This document shows, one piece after another, positions 17,170-25,471 of a stretch of 40,369 bases of DNA; the first letter of the stretch is position 1; every line of letters begins with the position of its first letter. The stretch covers positions 1 to 40,369 of the forward strand of contig CAMCME010000010.1 of NCBI GenBank assembly GCA_945875925.1. The letters are read 5' to 3'. The notes under the pieces are model-generated. The model had not been told where the DNA came from, did no database searches, and saw only the letters and a list, made by a program, of their open reading frames with translations. A program made the position numbers and the translations under genes. This DNA is from Rickettsia typhi (lineage in GTDB: Bacteria > Pseudomonadota > Alphaproteobacteria > Rickettsiales > UBA1997).

Positions 17170-19836
17170 CTAGGTTAAAGCCGCCCTAGCCGCCGCTAAT
17201 CTTGCAATCGGAACTCTATACGGAGAACAGCTCACATAATTTAATCCTGTCTTATGGCAGAATTCTATCGAAGCTGGGTTTCCGCCGTGTTCGCCGCAAA
17301 TTCCTAGTTTGATGTCTTTTCTAGTTGCTCTGCCTTTTTCAACAGCAATCTTAATCAACTGGCCAACACCTTCTTGGTCAAGCTCGGCGAATGGATCTTT
17401 TTCTAAAATTCCGGCTTTTTGATAGTGGCCTAAGAAGTTTGAAGAATCGTCGCGGCTTAGTCCAAATGTAGTTTGAGTTAAATCGTTAGTTCCAAAACTA
17501 AAGAACTCAGCTTCTTTGGCAATTTCGTCAGCCATCAAAGCAGCTCTTGGAAGTTCGATCATAGTTCCAACCATGTAAGTCAGCTTCATGCCTTGTTCGG
17601 CTTCAACTGATTTTTCAGTGGCAACAATAAGGTCTCTTAAAATTTGTAGCTCTTTTCTAGTTGCAACCAAAGGCACCATAATTTCTAGAAGCACATCTTT
17701 TCCTGTTTCTTTTTTCACAAGAGAAGCCGCTTCAAAAATGGCTCTAGCTTGCATTTCATAGATCTCAGGATAAGAAATTCCTAAACGGCAACCGCGATGC
17801 CCAAGCATTGGGTTTTGTTCTTGTAACTGGTGAGTGCGGCGTTTTACATAGTCAATTTCAACTCCCACAGCTTTTGCAACTTCAGCAATTTCGTGATCTT
17901 TATGAGGCAAAAATTCATGAAGTGGTGGATCAAGAAGGCGAATTGTAACAGGTAATCCTGCCATAATTTTGAAGATCTCAACAAAGTCATTTCTTTGCAT
18001 TGGAAGTAATTTTGCCAAGGCTTTTTTTCTGCCTTTTAATTCTTCAGCCAAAATCATTTCACGAACCGCGATGATGCGGTCTTCGCTAAAGAACATATGT
18101 TCAGTTCTGCACAGACCAATTCCTTCCGCACCAAAGTCTCTAGCAGTTTGGCAATCAAGTGGAGTTTCTGCATTAGTGCGCACACGAAGCACTCTGAATT
18201 CATCAGCCCAAAGCATGATTTGTTCAAAATCTCCAGATAAATTTGGTTTTAAAGTTGGCACTAAACCAAGAATCACATCACCAGTTGAACCGTTGATAGT
18301 AATAACTTCGCCTTCTTTAACTTTAACATCTCCAGTAGTGAAAAATTTGCCACCATGATCAACTTGCACTGATGAAGCACCAGAAACGCAAGGTGTTCCC
18401 ATGCCACGCGCTACAACGGCTGCGTGAGAAGTCATGCCGCCTCTAGCGGTCAAAATTCCTTGAGAAACATGCATGCCTTTAATGTCTTCAGGGCTGGTTT
18501 CTACACGAACCAAAATAACTTTATCGCCATTTTCAGCTCTTTTTTCTGCTTCTTGTGATGAGAAAACTACAATCCCAGAAGCAGCGCCCGGAGAAGCTGG
18601 AAGGCCTTTTGCAATAACTTGAACTTTAGCTTTTGGATCAAGAGTTGGATGAAGAAGTTGATCTAAACTTGCAGGATCAATGCGTCTAATCGCTTCTTTT
18701 TTATCGATCATTTTTTCATTAACCATATCAACAGCAATTTTCACAGCAGCATGCGCCGTTCTTTTACCATTGCGGGTTTGCAGCATCCATAATTTGTTAT
18801 TTTGTACCGTAAATTCGATGTCTTGCATATCGCGATAATGCAATTCTAGCTTGTTATAAATTTGCACCAATTCTGCAAAAACTGTCGGCATAGATTCTTC
18901 CATGGCCGGAAGTTTAGAACCAAGCTGTTCTTTGCCTGAAATAGTGATTGATTGCGGAGTTCTAATACCTGCAACCACATCTTCTCCTTGAGCATTAATT
19001 AAATATTCACCGTAAAGTTCTTTTGTCCCAGTTGAAGGGTTGCGAGTGAAAGCCACACCAGTTGCTGAAGTGTCGCCCATATTTCCAAACACCATTGACT
19101 GCACATTTACAGCCGTGCCCCACTCGGCAGGAATATTGTTAAGTGAACGGTAAGTGATTGCGCGATCATTCATCCAAGAAGCAAATACCGCCGCAACTGC
19201 GCCCCATAGCTGTTCATGAACGCCTTGTGGAAAATCGCGTCCAGATTCTTCTTTAACTTTTGCTTTAAAAAGTTGAGTAATTTCTTCAAGTTGATCTGCG
19301 GTTAAATCAGTGTCAGAGCTAGCTCCGAATTCATGTTTTTTCTCATCTAGAATTACTTCGAAGTTATAATGATCAACTTCCATCACCACATCAGAATACA
19401 TTTGAATGAAACGGCGGTAAGAGTCGAAAGCAAAGCGTTTATTGCCGCTATTGGCAGAAAGCGCCAAAACCGTTTTATCATTCAAACCCAAATTCAAAAC
19501 TGTGTCCATCATTCCAGGCATTGAAGCTCTAGCGCCTGAACGAACAGAGAATAAAAGAGGATTTTTTTCATCACCAAAATTCGTACCAATTTTTTGCTCA
19601 ATTTCAGCAATCGCTTTAGCAACTTCAGCTCTAAGAGATGCAGGAAATTCTTTGTTATTTTTGTAATAAAAATCACAAAATTCAGTTGAGATAGTGAATC
19701 CTGGAGGAACTGGCAAACCCATTTTTGACATTTCTGCCAAATTTGCACCTTTGCCACCAAGAAGATTTTTCATGGAAGCATCACCTTCAGATTTACCATC
19801 ACCAAATGAGTAAACGAATTTTTTTTCTGCAGTCAT
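17170..19836 (-). CDS. ppdK: Pyruvate, phosphate dikinase
   Basis: PPDK interconverts pyruvate + ATP + Pi and PEP + AMP + PPi. In organisms with limited glycolysis it lets PEP be made from pyruvate, or yields ATP using PPi. The 888-residue protein has the N-terminal ATP-grasp domain (GGKGANLAEMSKMGLPVPPG; SVRSGARASMPGMMDTVLNLG), the phosphohistidine domain with GGMTSHAAVVARG (His near 470), and the PEP/pyruvate TIM barrel ending with GICGEHGGNP (catalytic Cys near 847). All parts are intact and the length is normal (about 875-890). The next gene follows by 8 nt. A palindromic element lies between it and the upstream AlkC-like gene. Confidence 0.97.
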   Translation of the reverse strand: MTAEKKFVYSFGDGKSEGDASMKNLLGGKGANLAEMSKMGLPVPPGFTISTEFCDFYYKNNKEFPASLRAEVAKAIAEIEQKIGTNFGDEKNPLLFSVRSGARASMPGMMDTVLNLGLNDKTVLALSANSGNKRFAFDSYRRFIQMYSDVVMEVDHYNFEVILDEKKHEFGASSDTDLTADQLEEITQLFKAKVKEESGRDFPQGVHEQLWGAVAAVFASWMNDRAITYRSLNNIPAEWGTAVNVQSMVFGNMGDTSATGVAFTRNPSTGTKELYGEYLINAQGEDVVAGIRTPQSITISGKEQLGSKLPAMEESMPTVFAELVQIYNKLELHYRDMQDIEFTVQNNKLWMLQTRNGKRTAHAAVKIAVDMVNEKMIDKKEAIRRIDPASLDQLLHPTLDPKAKVQVIAKGLPASPGAASGIVVFSSQEAEKRAENGDKVILVRVETSPEDIKGMHVSQGILTARGGMTSHAAVVARGMGTPCVSGASSVQVDHGGKFFTTGDVKVKEGEVITINGSTGDVILGLVPTLKPNLSGDFEQIMLWADEFRVLRVRTNAETPLDCQTARDFGAEGIGLCRTEHMFFSEDRIIAVREMILAEELKGRKKALAKLLPMQRNDFVEIFKIMAGLPVTIRLLDPPLHEFLPHKDHEIAEVAKAVGVEIDYVKRRTHQLQEQNPMLGHRGCRLGISYPEIYEMQARAIFEAASLVKKETGKDVLLEIMVPLVATRKELQILRDLIVATEKSVEAEQGMKLTYMVGTMIELPRAALMADEIAKEAEFFSFGTNDLTQTTFGLSRDDSSNFLGHYQKAGILEKDPFAELDQEGVGQLIKIAVEKGRATRKDIKLGICGEHGGNPASIEFCHKTGLNYVSCSPYRVPIARLAAARAALT

Positions 19837-19856
19837 TATTCTAAGAATTATGTGTT

Positions 19857-19983
19857 AAGCCCTCTTTGAAAAAGAGGGTGGCATCGCCTTTAGGCGATGA
19901 CGGGTGATTTACAGGAAGATCACTCTTGTTTCAAGAAATCCTCCGCACGCTTTCGCGCGCACCTCCTTTTTCAAAGGAGGCAA
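19857..19983. repeat. Multi-hairpin palindrome between the alkC-like gene and ppdK
   Basis: Hairpins in series: CCTCTTTGAAAAAGAGG (19861-19877), CATCGCC-TTTA-GGCGATG (about 19882-19898), a GCACGC/GCGCGC mini-hairpin (about 19947-19960) and CCTCCTTTTTCAAAGGAGG (19962-19980). The last overlaps the 3' end of the alkC-like gene and supplies its TGA stop codon (19971-19973). It may carry the ppdK promoter or end the upstream message; neither is evident. Confidence 0.75.
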
Positions 19984-21230
19984 AACTCTCTCTTTTCAAC
20001 CTCAACACCATTTATAACCAGAGAAATCGCATGCTCACCGCAATTATATTTTCTGGTCGTCATGATTTTAAAGGAATGTTTTTTGCTGAACTCAAACAAA
20101 CCTTGAGGAAAATTTTTGGTTGTAATTTGGAAAATTTTTTTCGATTGCTTGCCATTTTTTAGAAGAAAATAAACGGCATATTCCAATCTAATATCTTGTG
20201 CTGAAGCTTTATTTTGTAAGACAAAATCAAACTCAATATTTTGGCCGATCTTAATTTTTCTTTTTTTTAAATCAAAGATTTTAATCGAAAAATTTTGGTT
20301 AATTTTAGGGTCAGTTTTAATGCCTATTATTTCGAGCGCCTCCTTATCACCACTCTTCAAAAGAGTTCTCAACCCATGTTTAATCAATCTTTCAGGAACT
20401 TTGCCTGACCAAGATTTCATCAAATCTAAAACCAGCTGCGGATGATCTTTAGAAATATCATTCAAATTATTTGAAATGCTTTTTCTGACATATTCCGATT
20501 CGTCATTTTTTATTTCTTCTAAAATCGGTAAAATTGCTGCGGGATTTTTACGAAATTCCATAAGAACTTCTCCCCAAGGAAGCTTTGGTCTTAGGCCTTC
20601 TGAAGCAAGTCTGCGAATGTGATGATTTTTATCTTTGGCCCATTTTGTGAAAAATTTTAAAGCGGCTTTTTGGTCATGTTTTATAAATTGACGAACTGCG
20701 AATTCTGAAGTGCCAAATTGCGTGAAGAATTCTAGGGCTTGCATGGATAGAGCGAAGATTTCAACTTCTTTGTCATTTCTATTCTTCTCTTTGTCATTCC
20801 CGCGAAAGCGGGAATCCAGTTGTTTAGACTGTTCTGGATTCCCGCTTTCGCGGGAATGACAAAGAGTAAAATTGGAATGACGCTGAGAAGAATGGGAATG
20901 ACAGGAGTTTTTTGTTACAATCTCAGCAATACCAAAAACTTCCACAAAATCAGGAAATACAATCAAAGCCAAACCAGAATTTTTATCTTTAGAAACTTCT
21001 ACAATCGCTTTTCTTAGAACTAAAATCTTCTCTTCATAATTCTCCGCCGACAGCGATTCATCCAGCGCTAAAGTCACAGCACGCATTCTTTGTTTCAGAG
21101 CCAAATCTGCCCAATTTTTCTTCTTCTCAATTTCTAGAAATTTTTTTACAGCGAAATTTTTGTCAATTTTAACAATTGCGTCAGCAAGGTTTTTTAGAAA
21201 TTTTTGATTATAAACTTCTTTTAAAAGCAC
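19971..21230 (-). CDS. AlkC-type DNA alkylation repair glycosylase with an in-frame repeat insertion
   Basis: HEAT-repeat glycosylases of the AlkC/AlkD superfamily remove alkylated bases such as 3-methyladenine. FFTQFGTSEFAVRQFI, EGLRPKLPWGEVLMEF, EYVRKSISNNLNDISKDHP and LIKHGLRTLLKSGD match AlkC blocks. The C-terminal part (about 305-419, SFKIMTTRKYNCGEHAISLV) matches the Ig-like domain found in AlkC but not AlkD. The 419 residues exceed the usual 370 because about 50 residues (about 106-155, containing CHSRESGNP and DSRFRGND) come from a palindromic repeat. The start is a GTG abutting the glyS stop codon, so translation is probably coupled. The last residues and stop overlap another palindrome. 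The insertion lies between helical repeats, so activity may survive. Confidence 0.85.
   Translation of the reverse strand: MLLKEVYNQKFLKNLADAIVKIDKNFAVKKFLEIEKKKNWADLALKQRMRAVTLALDESLSAENYEEKILVLRKAIVEVSKDKNSGLALIVFPDFVEVFGIAEIVTKNSCHSHSSQRHSNFTLCHSRESGNPEQSKQLDSRFRGNDKEKNRNDKEVEIFALSMQALEFFTQFGTSEFAVRQFIKHDQKAALKFFTKWAKDKNHHIRRLASEGLRPKLPWGEVLMEFRKNPAAILPILEEIKNDESEYVRKSISNNLNDISKDHPQLVLDLMKSWSGKVPERLIKHGLRTLLKSGDKEALEIIGIKTDPKINQNFSIKIFDLKKRKIKIGQNIEFDFVLQNKASAQDIRLEYAVYFLLKNGKQSKKIFQITTKNFPQGLFEFSKKHSFKIMTTRKYNCGEHAISLVINGVEVEKREFCLL
20770..20903. repeat. Composite palindrome inserted in frame in the alkC-like gene
   Basis: The core at 20793-20860 is a near-perfect palindrome with arms GTCATTCCCGCGAAAGCGGG and CCCGCTTTCGCGGGAATGAC. 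It is nested in a looser outer palindrome (TGTCATTTCTATTCTTCTC at the left, GAGAAGAATGGGAATGACA at the right). The reading frame runs through without a stop. The core type (GTCATTCCCGCG) is a widespread bacterial repeat pattern. Confidence 0.88.
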
Positions 21231-23438
21231 TTAAATTTCCACCTTCGAAAGATCAGCAACTTGATCAAAAAGTGAACGCACTTTTGACAAAATTTGCAGA
21301 CGATTTTCTCTAATTCCCTTGTCCTTATCATTAACAATAATATGGTCGAAGAAGTGTGCTAGCGGGCCTTCCAAAACATGAAGAAGTTTGAAAGCCGCTT
21401 CAAATTCACCTTTAGTAATAAGCTTTTTAAATTCTGATCTAATTTGTTTAATTCTGCGATAAAGCACAATTTCATATTTGGTTTTAAGCGACAACAAAGC
21501 AGGTTTTCCTACATATCTCTTGCCATCTTTTTTCTCTTCAATTGCCAAAATATTTGCCGATCTTTTGTAAAGTTCGATGATGTGACGATTTTTTTCATCT
21601 TTGATAAATGAATCTAAAAATTTGATTTTTTTAGCTAAATATAAAATGTCGCAATGCTTGTGAATTTCTAAGTTCGACAAATATTCATCAATCACCACAT
21701 TAATAATATCAGGCTTCACCATTTCAGATTCTTTCAAATAAGCTTTCAGTCTTTCTACAAAAAACTTAATCACTTCTTCCACTAAATCTTTTTTCGCATC
21801 ATAAAATTTCGCTTCTTTTTCACCTAAAAGAGTTTTTAGTGTTTTAACTGGATAGGCATTTAGAGATTTTTCAACCAAGATTCTGATTGGAAAAGCGATG
21901 TTATATTGAAAACCAATTCTAACAATTCCAAGAACTGCGCGTCTTAGAGCGAAAGGATCTTTCGAGCTAGTTGGTTTTTCGTCAGCTAAGAAAAATCCAA
22001 CAATCGAATCGATTTTATCTGCAATTGAAAGCACAATTCCAAGTGAAGTTTGCGGTAATTCTGACGAAGGCCCCAAAGGCAAATAATGTTCGTAAATTGC
22101 GGCAGAAACTTTTGTATTTTCACCTTGTTTTGTAGAGTAAAAACTACCGATTTTTCCTTGTAATTCTGGAAGTTCGCCAACTGTTTTGGTTAGCAAATCA
22201 TTCTTACACAAATCAACAGCGCGTTCTACCAAAGATAAATCTGAACGCGGCACAAAAATTGATAAGAATTTTGCCAAAACTTTTAAACGCAAAGTTTTGT
22301 CATAAACTGAGCCTAATTTTTGATGAAAGACAACATGCTTAAGTTCTTCAAGTCTTGCGGCTAGCGGAATTTTTAAATCTTCTTCGATAAAAAATTGCGC
22401 ATCATTTAAGCGCGCTCTAACTAATTTCTCATTGTCTGAAATTATTTTATCTTGATTAGAAGCCGTAACAATTGCGTTAGAAATGAAGATGAAATGTGAA
22501 GCCAAAGAACCGTCTTTATTTCTCAGGCAAAAATATTTTTGGTTTAATTTTAAAGTTAAAATCAAAACTTCTTCAGGCAGAGTCATAAAAATTTTATCAA
22601 TCTGCGCCACCATTGCTGTTGGCCATTCGCAAAGGCCTGTCACTTCATCAAAAAGAGGCGATCTTTCATCATCAATTGTTTCTAAATCATATTTCGCTTT
22701 GATTTCGGCAACTTGAGAAAGAATTTTTTTCTTTCTTTCTTCTTGATCTAAAATGATGAAATTTTCTTGAAGAATTTTTCTGTAATTTTGGGTTTCTGAA
22801 ACTTCCAAAGCTTTGCCTGAATTGCTTCCAGCATAATGTCCAAAAGTTAGATTATTTGATTTTAAGCCAGCAAATTCTACATCAATAATTTCTGAACCAA
22901 ATAGACAAAGAATATTTCTGATTGGTCTAATCCATTTTGGATCTGCAGTAGGAACGAATGGTACAGGGTAAGGAGGATAGCTTGGCAAATTCTCAACATT
23001 CCATCTCATCAATTTCGGCCAAGCGCCTGTCATCTTTTGCAAAATTTGCGGCAAAGAATTTTTGATAATTTCGGCAGTTTTAATTTCTGAAGATTGGCTG
23101 ACGAATAGATAGCAAGGGAAGCCGTTATTTTCGATTTGTTGCAATTCAGATTCATTTTTCAGCCCCACAGATCTTAAGAATCCTTCCACAGCCTTTTTAT
23201 CGGCAGAAGTTTTTGGGCCAATTTTTCTAATAGCTGGGCTGGTTTGAACAGCTTTAAGATTTTCAATCTCTAACACCAAACGGCGAGGAGTTACGAAAGA
23301 TTTAATTTGCGAGCTTTCTACTATTAAATTATTTTTAGTAAGAGTCTCAAAAGCAATTTTTGTCAAATTCTCCGCAGCCATTTTTTGCATCTTGGCAGGA
23401 ATTTCTTCGCTTAAAATTTCTAGTAGAAAATTTGTCAT
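21231..23438 (-). CDS. glyS: Glycyl-tRNA synthetase beta subunit
   Basis: GlyS is the tRNA-binding beta subunit of the alpha2beta2 bacterial GlyRS and needs GlyQ for catalysis. The protein has 735 residues. The N-terminus MTNFLLEILSEEIPAKMQ and FGHYAGSNSGKALEVS, GLCEWPTAMVAQIDKIFMTLPEEVL and ADKIDSIVGFFLADEKPTSSKDPFALRRAVLGIVRI are family blocks. A C-terminal anticodon-binding DALR-like region ends the protein. Alphaproteobacteria usually carry glyQ directly upstream; here the upstream gene is hom, so glyQ must be elsewhere. The stop codon abuts the GTG of the alkC-like gene. Confidence 0.96.
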   Translation of the reverse strand: MTNFLLEILSEEIPAKMQKMAAENLTKIAFETLTKNNLIVESSQIKSFVTPRRLVLEIENLKAVQTSPAIRKIGPKTSADKKAVEGFLRSVGLKNESELQQIENNGFPCYLFVSQSSEIKTAEIIKNSLPQILQKMTGAWPKLMRWNVENLPSYPPYPVPFVPTADPKWIRPIRNILCLFGSEIIDVEFAGLKSNNLTFGHYAGSNSGKALEVSETQNYRKILQENFIILDQEERKKKILSQVAEIKAKYDLETIDDERSPLFDEVTGLCEWPTAMVAQIDKIFMTLPEEVLILTLKLNQKYFCLRNKDGSLASHFIFISNAIVTASNQDKIISDNEKLVRARLNDAQFFIEEDLKIPLAARLEELKHVVFHQKLGSVYDKTLRLKVLAKFLSIFVPRSDLSLVERAVDLCKNDLLTKTVGELPELQGKIGSFYSTKQGENTKVSAAIYEHYLPLGPSSELPQTSLGIVLSIADKIDSIVGFFLADEKPTSSKDPFALRRAVLGIVRIGFQYNIAFPIRILVEKSLNAYPVKTLKTLLGEKEAKFYDAKKDLVEEVIKFFVERLKAYLKESEMVKPDIINVVIDEYLSNLEIHKHCDILYLAKKIKFLDSFIKDEKNRHIIELYKRSANILAIEEKKDGKRYVGKPALLSLKTKYEIVLYRRIKQIRSEFKKLITKGEFEAAFKLLHVLEGPLAHFFDHIIVNDKDKGIRENRLQILSKVRSLFDQVADLSKVEI

Positions 23439-23487
23439 TTTTTTTAGTTTATAACTTTATTTAACTGGTGGCCCGCGCTTAACTTTC

Positions 23488-24762
23488 TTAAAACCCCACA
23501 ATCTCCTCAACTCTCAAAAACTTAGCTGACTTAACTAAGCCAGCGTCAAGCAATTCCATCATATTAATCACATCTTGCTCTTTGGTTTTCTCAGTCAAAA
23601 AGCCACATAAAATTTCTTCTTCCTTATCAATAAAAACTGACTTCTCAATTTTAATTTTATCACCAAAAACCATTTCTGCTAAATGAGTTTTTTGAGCTAA
23701 GTTTTTATCAACCACCAGCTTCAAAAAATATCTGCCAACTCGGTTAGAAATTTTAGAAATAGCCGCCGCTTTTAAGTCATCAGTTTTTACGCCAAAAACA
23801 GATGAAGTGCGATTATTGGCAATATCAATCAAATCAGCCACAATTGCCGAAGCAGTTGGCAAGCTGCCTGCACCGCGACCAACGGCGATATTCCAACCAG
23901 CGTTTGAATTGTTGGTTAAAATTGCGTTAAAAGAATCATCCACTTGAGAAATTTTCTCTGCCTTAGAAATCAAAGCTGGATAAACCGCTTGTTGAGAGCT
24001 TTCCTGCAATTTTTTATAAACTGCTAAAATTTTAATTTTATAACCAAGCTCATCAGCCAAATTAATATCTTCGATACTAACTTCATCAACGCCTTCAATC
24101 GAAAGCTCTTCAAATGCAGGTTTTGCGCCCGCAGCAATTGCGGCAAGAAGTGCTAATTTATGAGCGGTGTCTATACCCTTAATGTCAAAAGTTGGATCAG
24201 ATTCAGCATATCCCAAATCTTGCGCTTGCTTTAAAGCAGCGGCAAAATCAAGATTTTCTCTTTGCATTTTAGTTAAGATAAAATTGCAAGTGCCGTTTAA
24301 AATTGCGTAAAATTCAGTAATTTCATTTGAGGCAAAACCTTCTTTAAAAGCTTTGATTATTGGAATCGATCCAGCAGTTGAAGCTTCAAAAGCAATTTGC
24401 ACATTTGAGCTTTCCGCCAATTTCGCCAATTCAAATCCATGAACCGCAAGCAAAGCTTTATTGGCAGTTACATAATGTTTGCCATTTTTTAAAGCCGATT
24501 CGCAAAGTTCTTTAGCCAAAGTATCGCCGCCAATAACTTCAACGATTATATCAATTTCTGGGTCGGAAGCTAAATCCAACGAATTTTCATAAAATTTTAC
24601 ATCTGAATCGATGAAATCTTTTTTGCTGCGTGCAGAAACTGCTGTGATTTCAAGGCAAGCGCCTGCTCTTTTAGAAATTAAATCTGCATCTTTTTTAAGA
24701 ATATCATAAACGCCTTTGCCAACAATACCAAGTCCGGCAAGACCAATTTTAATTTTTTTCAT
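23488..24762 (-). CDS. hom: Homoserine dehydrogenase
   Basis: Hom reduces aspartate semialdehyde to homoserine, leading to threonine and methionine. The 424-residue protein has the Rossmann start KIGLAGLGIVGKGVYDIL, the ANKALLA segment, GTCNFILTKM and FDIKGIDTAHKLALLAA (substrate-binding and catalytic region), and a C-terminal ACT domain (RYFLKLVVDKNLAQ) for threonine feedback control. It lies between bfr (73 nt upstream) and glyS (49 nt downstream), all on one strand. Retaining Hom implies more amino acid synthesis than in Rickettsia proper. Confidence 0.95.
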   Translation of the reverse strand: MKKIKIGLAGLGIVGKGVYDILKKDADLISKRAGACLEITAVSARSKKDFIDSDVKFYENSLDLASDPEIDIIVEVIGGDTLAKELCESALKNGKHYVTANKALLAVHGFELAKLAESSNVQIAFEASTAGSIPIIKAFKEGFASNEITEFYAILNGTCNFILTKMQRENLDFAAALKQAQDLGYAESDPTFDIKGIDTAHKLALLAAIAAGAKPAFEELSIEGVDEVSIEDINLADELGYKIKILAVYKKLQESSQQAVYPALISKAEKISQVDDSFNAILTNNSNAGWNIAVGRGAGSLPTASAIVADLIDIANNRTSSVFGVKTDDLKAAAISKISNRVGRYFLKLVVDKNLAQKTHLAEMVFGDKIKIEKSVFIDKEEEILCGFLTEKTKEQDVINMMELLDAGLVKSAKFLRVEEIVGF

Positions 24763-24835
24763 TTTGAATTTTTGAATTTTTGAGTTGCTTCGAGATTACA
24801 TATTTAGCAGTTTTTGGCCAATTCCCAGGCGAAAA

Positions 24836-25306
24836 TTACAACTGCATCGTCAGGTAATTTTGCAATCCGATTTTTTTGATCAACTCAATTTGTGTTTCTA
24901 AAAATCCAAAATGATTTTCTTCGCTGATAAGAATTTTTTCTAAGATGTCTTTGGTTCCAGTGTCTTCATTTTCAAACGCTGCTTTAATAGCATTTCTTAA
25001 ATCGGCAATAGCATCAATTTCTAACTGATGATCATTTTTCAACATTGATTCTACAGTTTCGCCGATATTTAGATTTTTATAATCAGTCATTTTTGGCGCG
25101 CCTTTTAAGAATAAAATGCGGGCAATAATAATGTCAGCATGTCTCATCTCATCAATAGATTCAGCTTTGGTGATTGCAGCAAGTTTGTTAAAACCTTGAT
25201 CTTCAAGAATTTTCGCATGTAGAAAATATTGATTAATCGCCACTAATTCATTGCGCAGAATAATATTAAGATGGCTGATAACTGCTTGGCTGCTCTTACT
25301 TTTCAT
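24836..25306 (-). CDS. bfr: Bacterioferritin
   Basis: Bacterioferritin forms a 24-subunit iron-storage shell with a di-iron ferroxidase site and inter-subunit haem. With the ATG at 25306 the protein has 156 residues, close to E. coli Bfr (158). Glu20, Glu53 and His56 (LRNELVAINQYFLHA, ESIDEMRHAD) are ferroxidase ligands, with Glu residues of DHQLEIDA and SEENH supplying the rest. Met54 is the haem ligand equivalent to E. coli Met52. The end, KIGLQNYLTMQL, matches the E. coli C-terminus. A longer frame back to a TTG at 25375 adds 23 residues with no family counterpart, so I reject it. It is divergent from ileS. Confidence 0.93.
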   Translation of the reverse strand: MKSKSSQAVISHLNIILRNELVAINQYFLHAKILEDQGFNKLAAITKAESIDEMRHADIIIARILFLKGAPKMTDYKNLNIGETVESMLKNDHQLEIDAIADLRNAIKAAFENEDTGTKDILEKILISEENHFGFLETQIELIKKIGLQNYLTMQL

Positions 25307-25416
25307 ATATTTGGGAAAGTTTTTTAGGAAAGAAATATGGGCAAGAGTTTTAATTTTTAATTGACCTAAATTCAAGTTGTTTGTTATCTTGCGAGACTAT
25401 CAAATAAAATCTTGAT

Positions 25417-25445
25417 CCCTCAATTAAGGGGCGGCAACTAGCCCC
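25417..25445 (+). promoter_or_regulatory. Two mutually exclusive small hairpins in the ileS leader
   Basis: CCCT/AGGG (25417-25420 with 25427-25430) and GGGGC/GCCCC (25428-25432 with 25441-25445) share the same G residues, so only one can form. The second ends 26 nt before the ileS ATG. Both stems are short (4-5 bp). A regulatory switch is possible but the evidence is weak. Confidence 0.2.
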
Positions 25446-25471
25446 AACCTATCAGTAATTAAATTTATAAA

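Noticed and set aside
25307..25375. Longer bacterioferritin start at a TTG
   Set aside because: The 23 added residues have no counterpart in Bfr and the ATG at 25306 gives the usual length and N-terminus.
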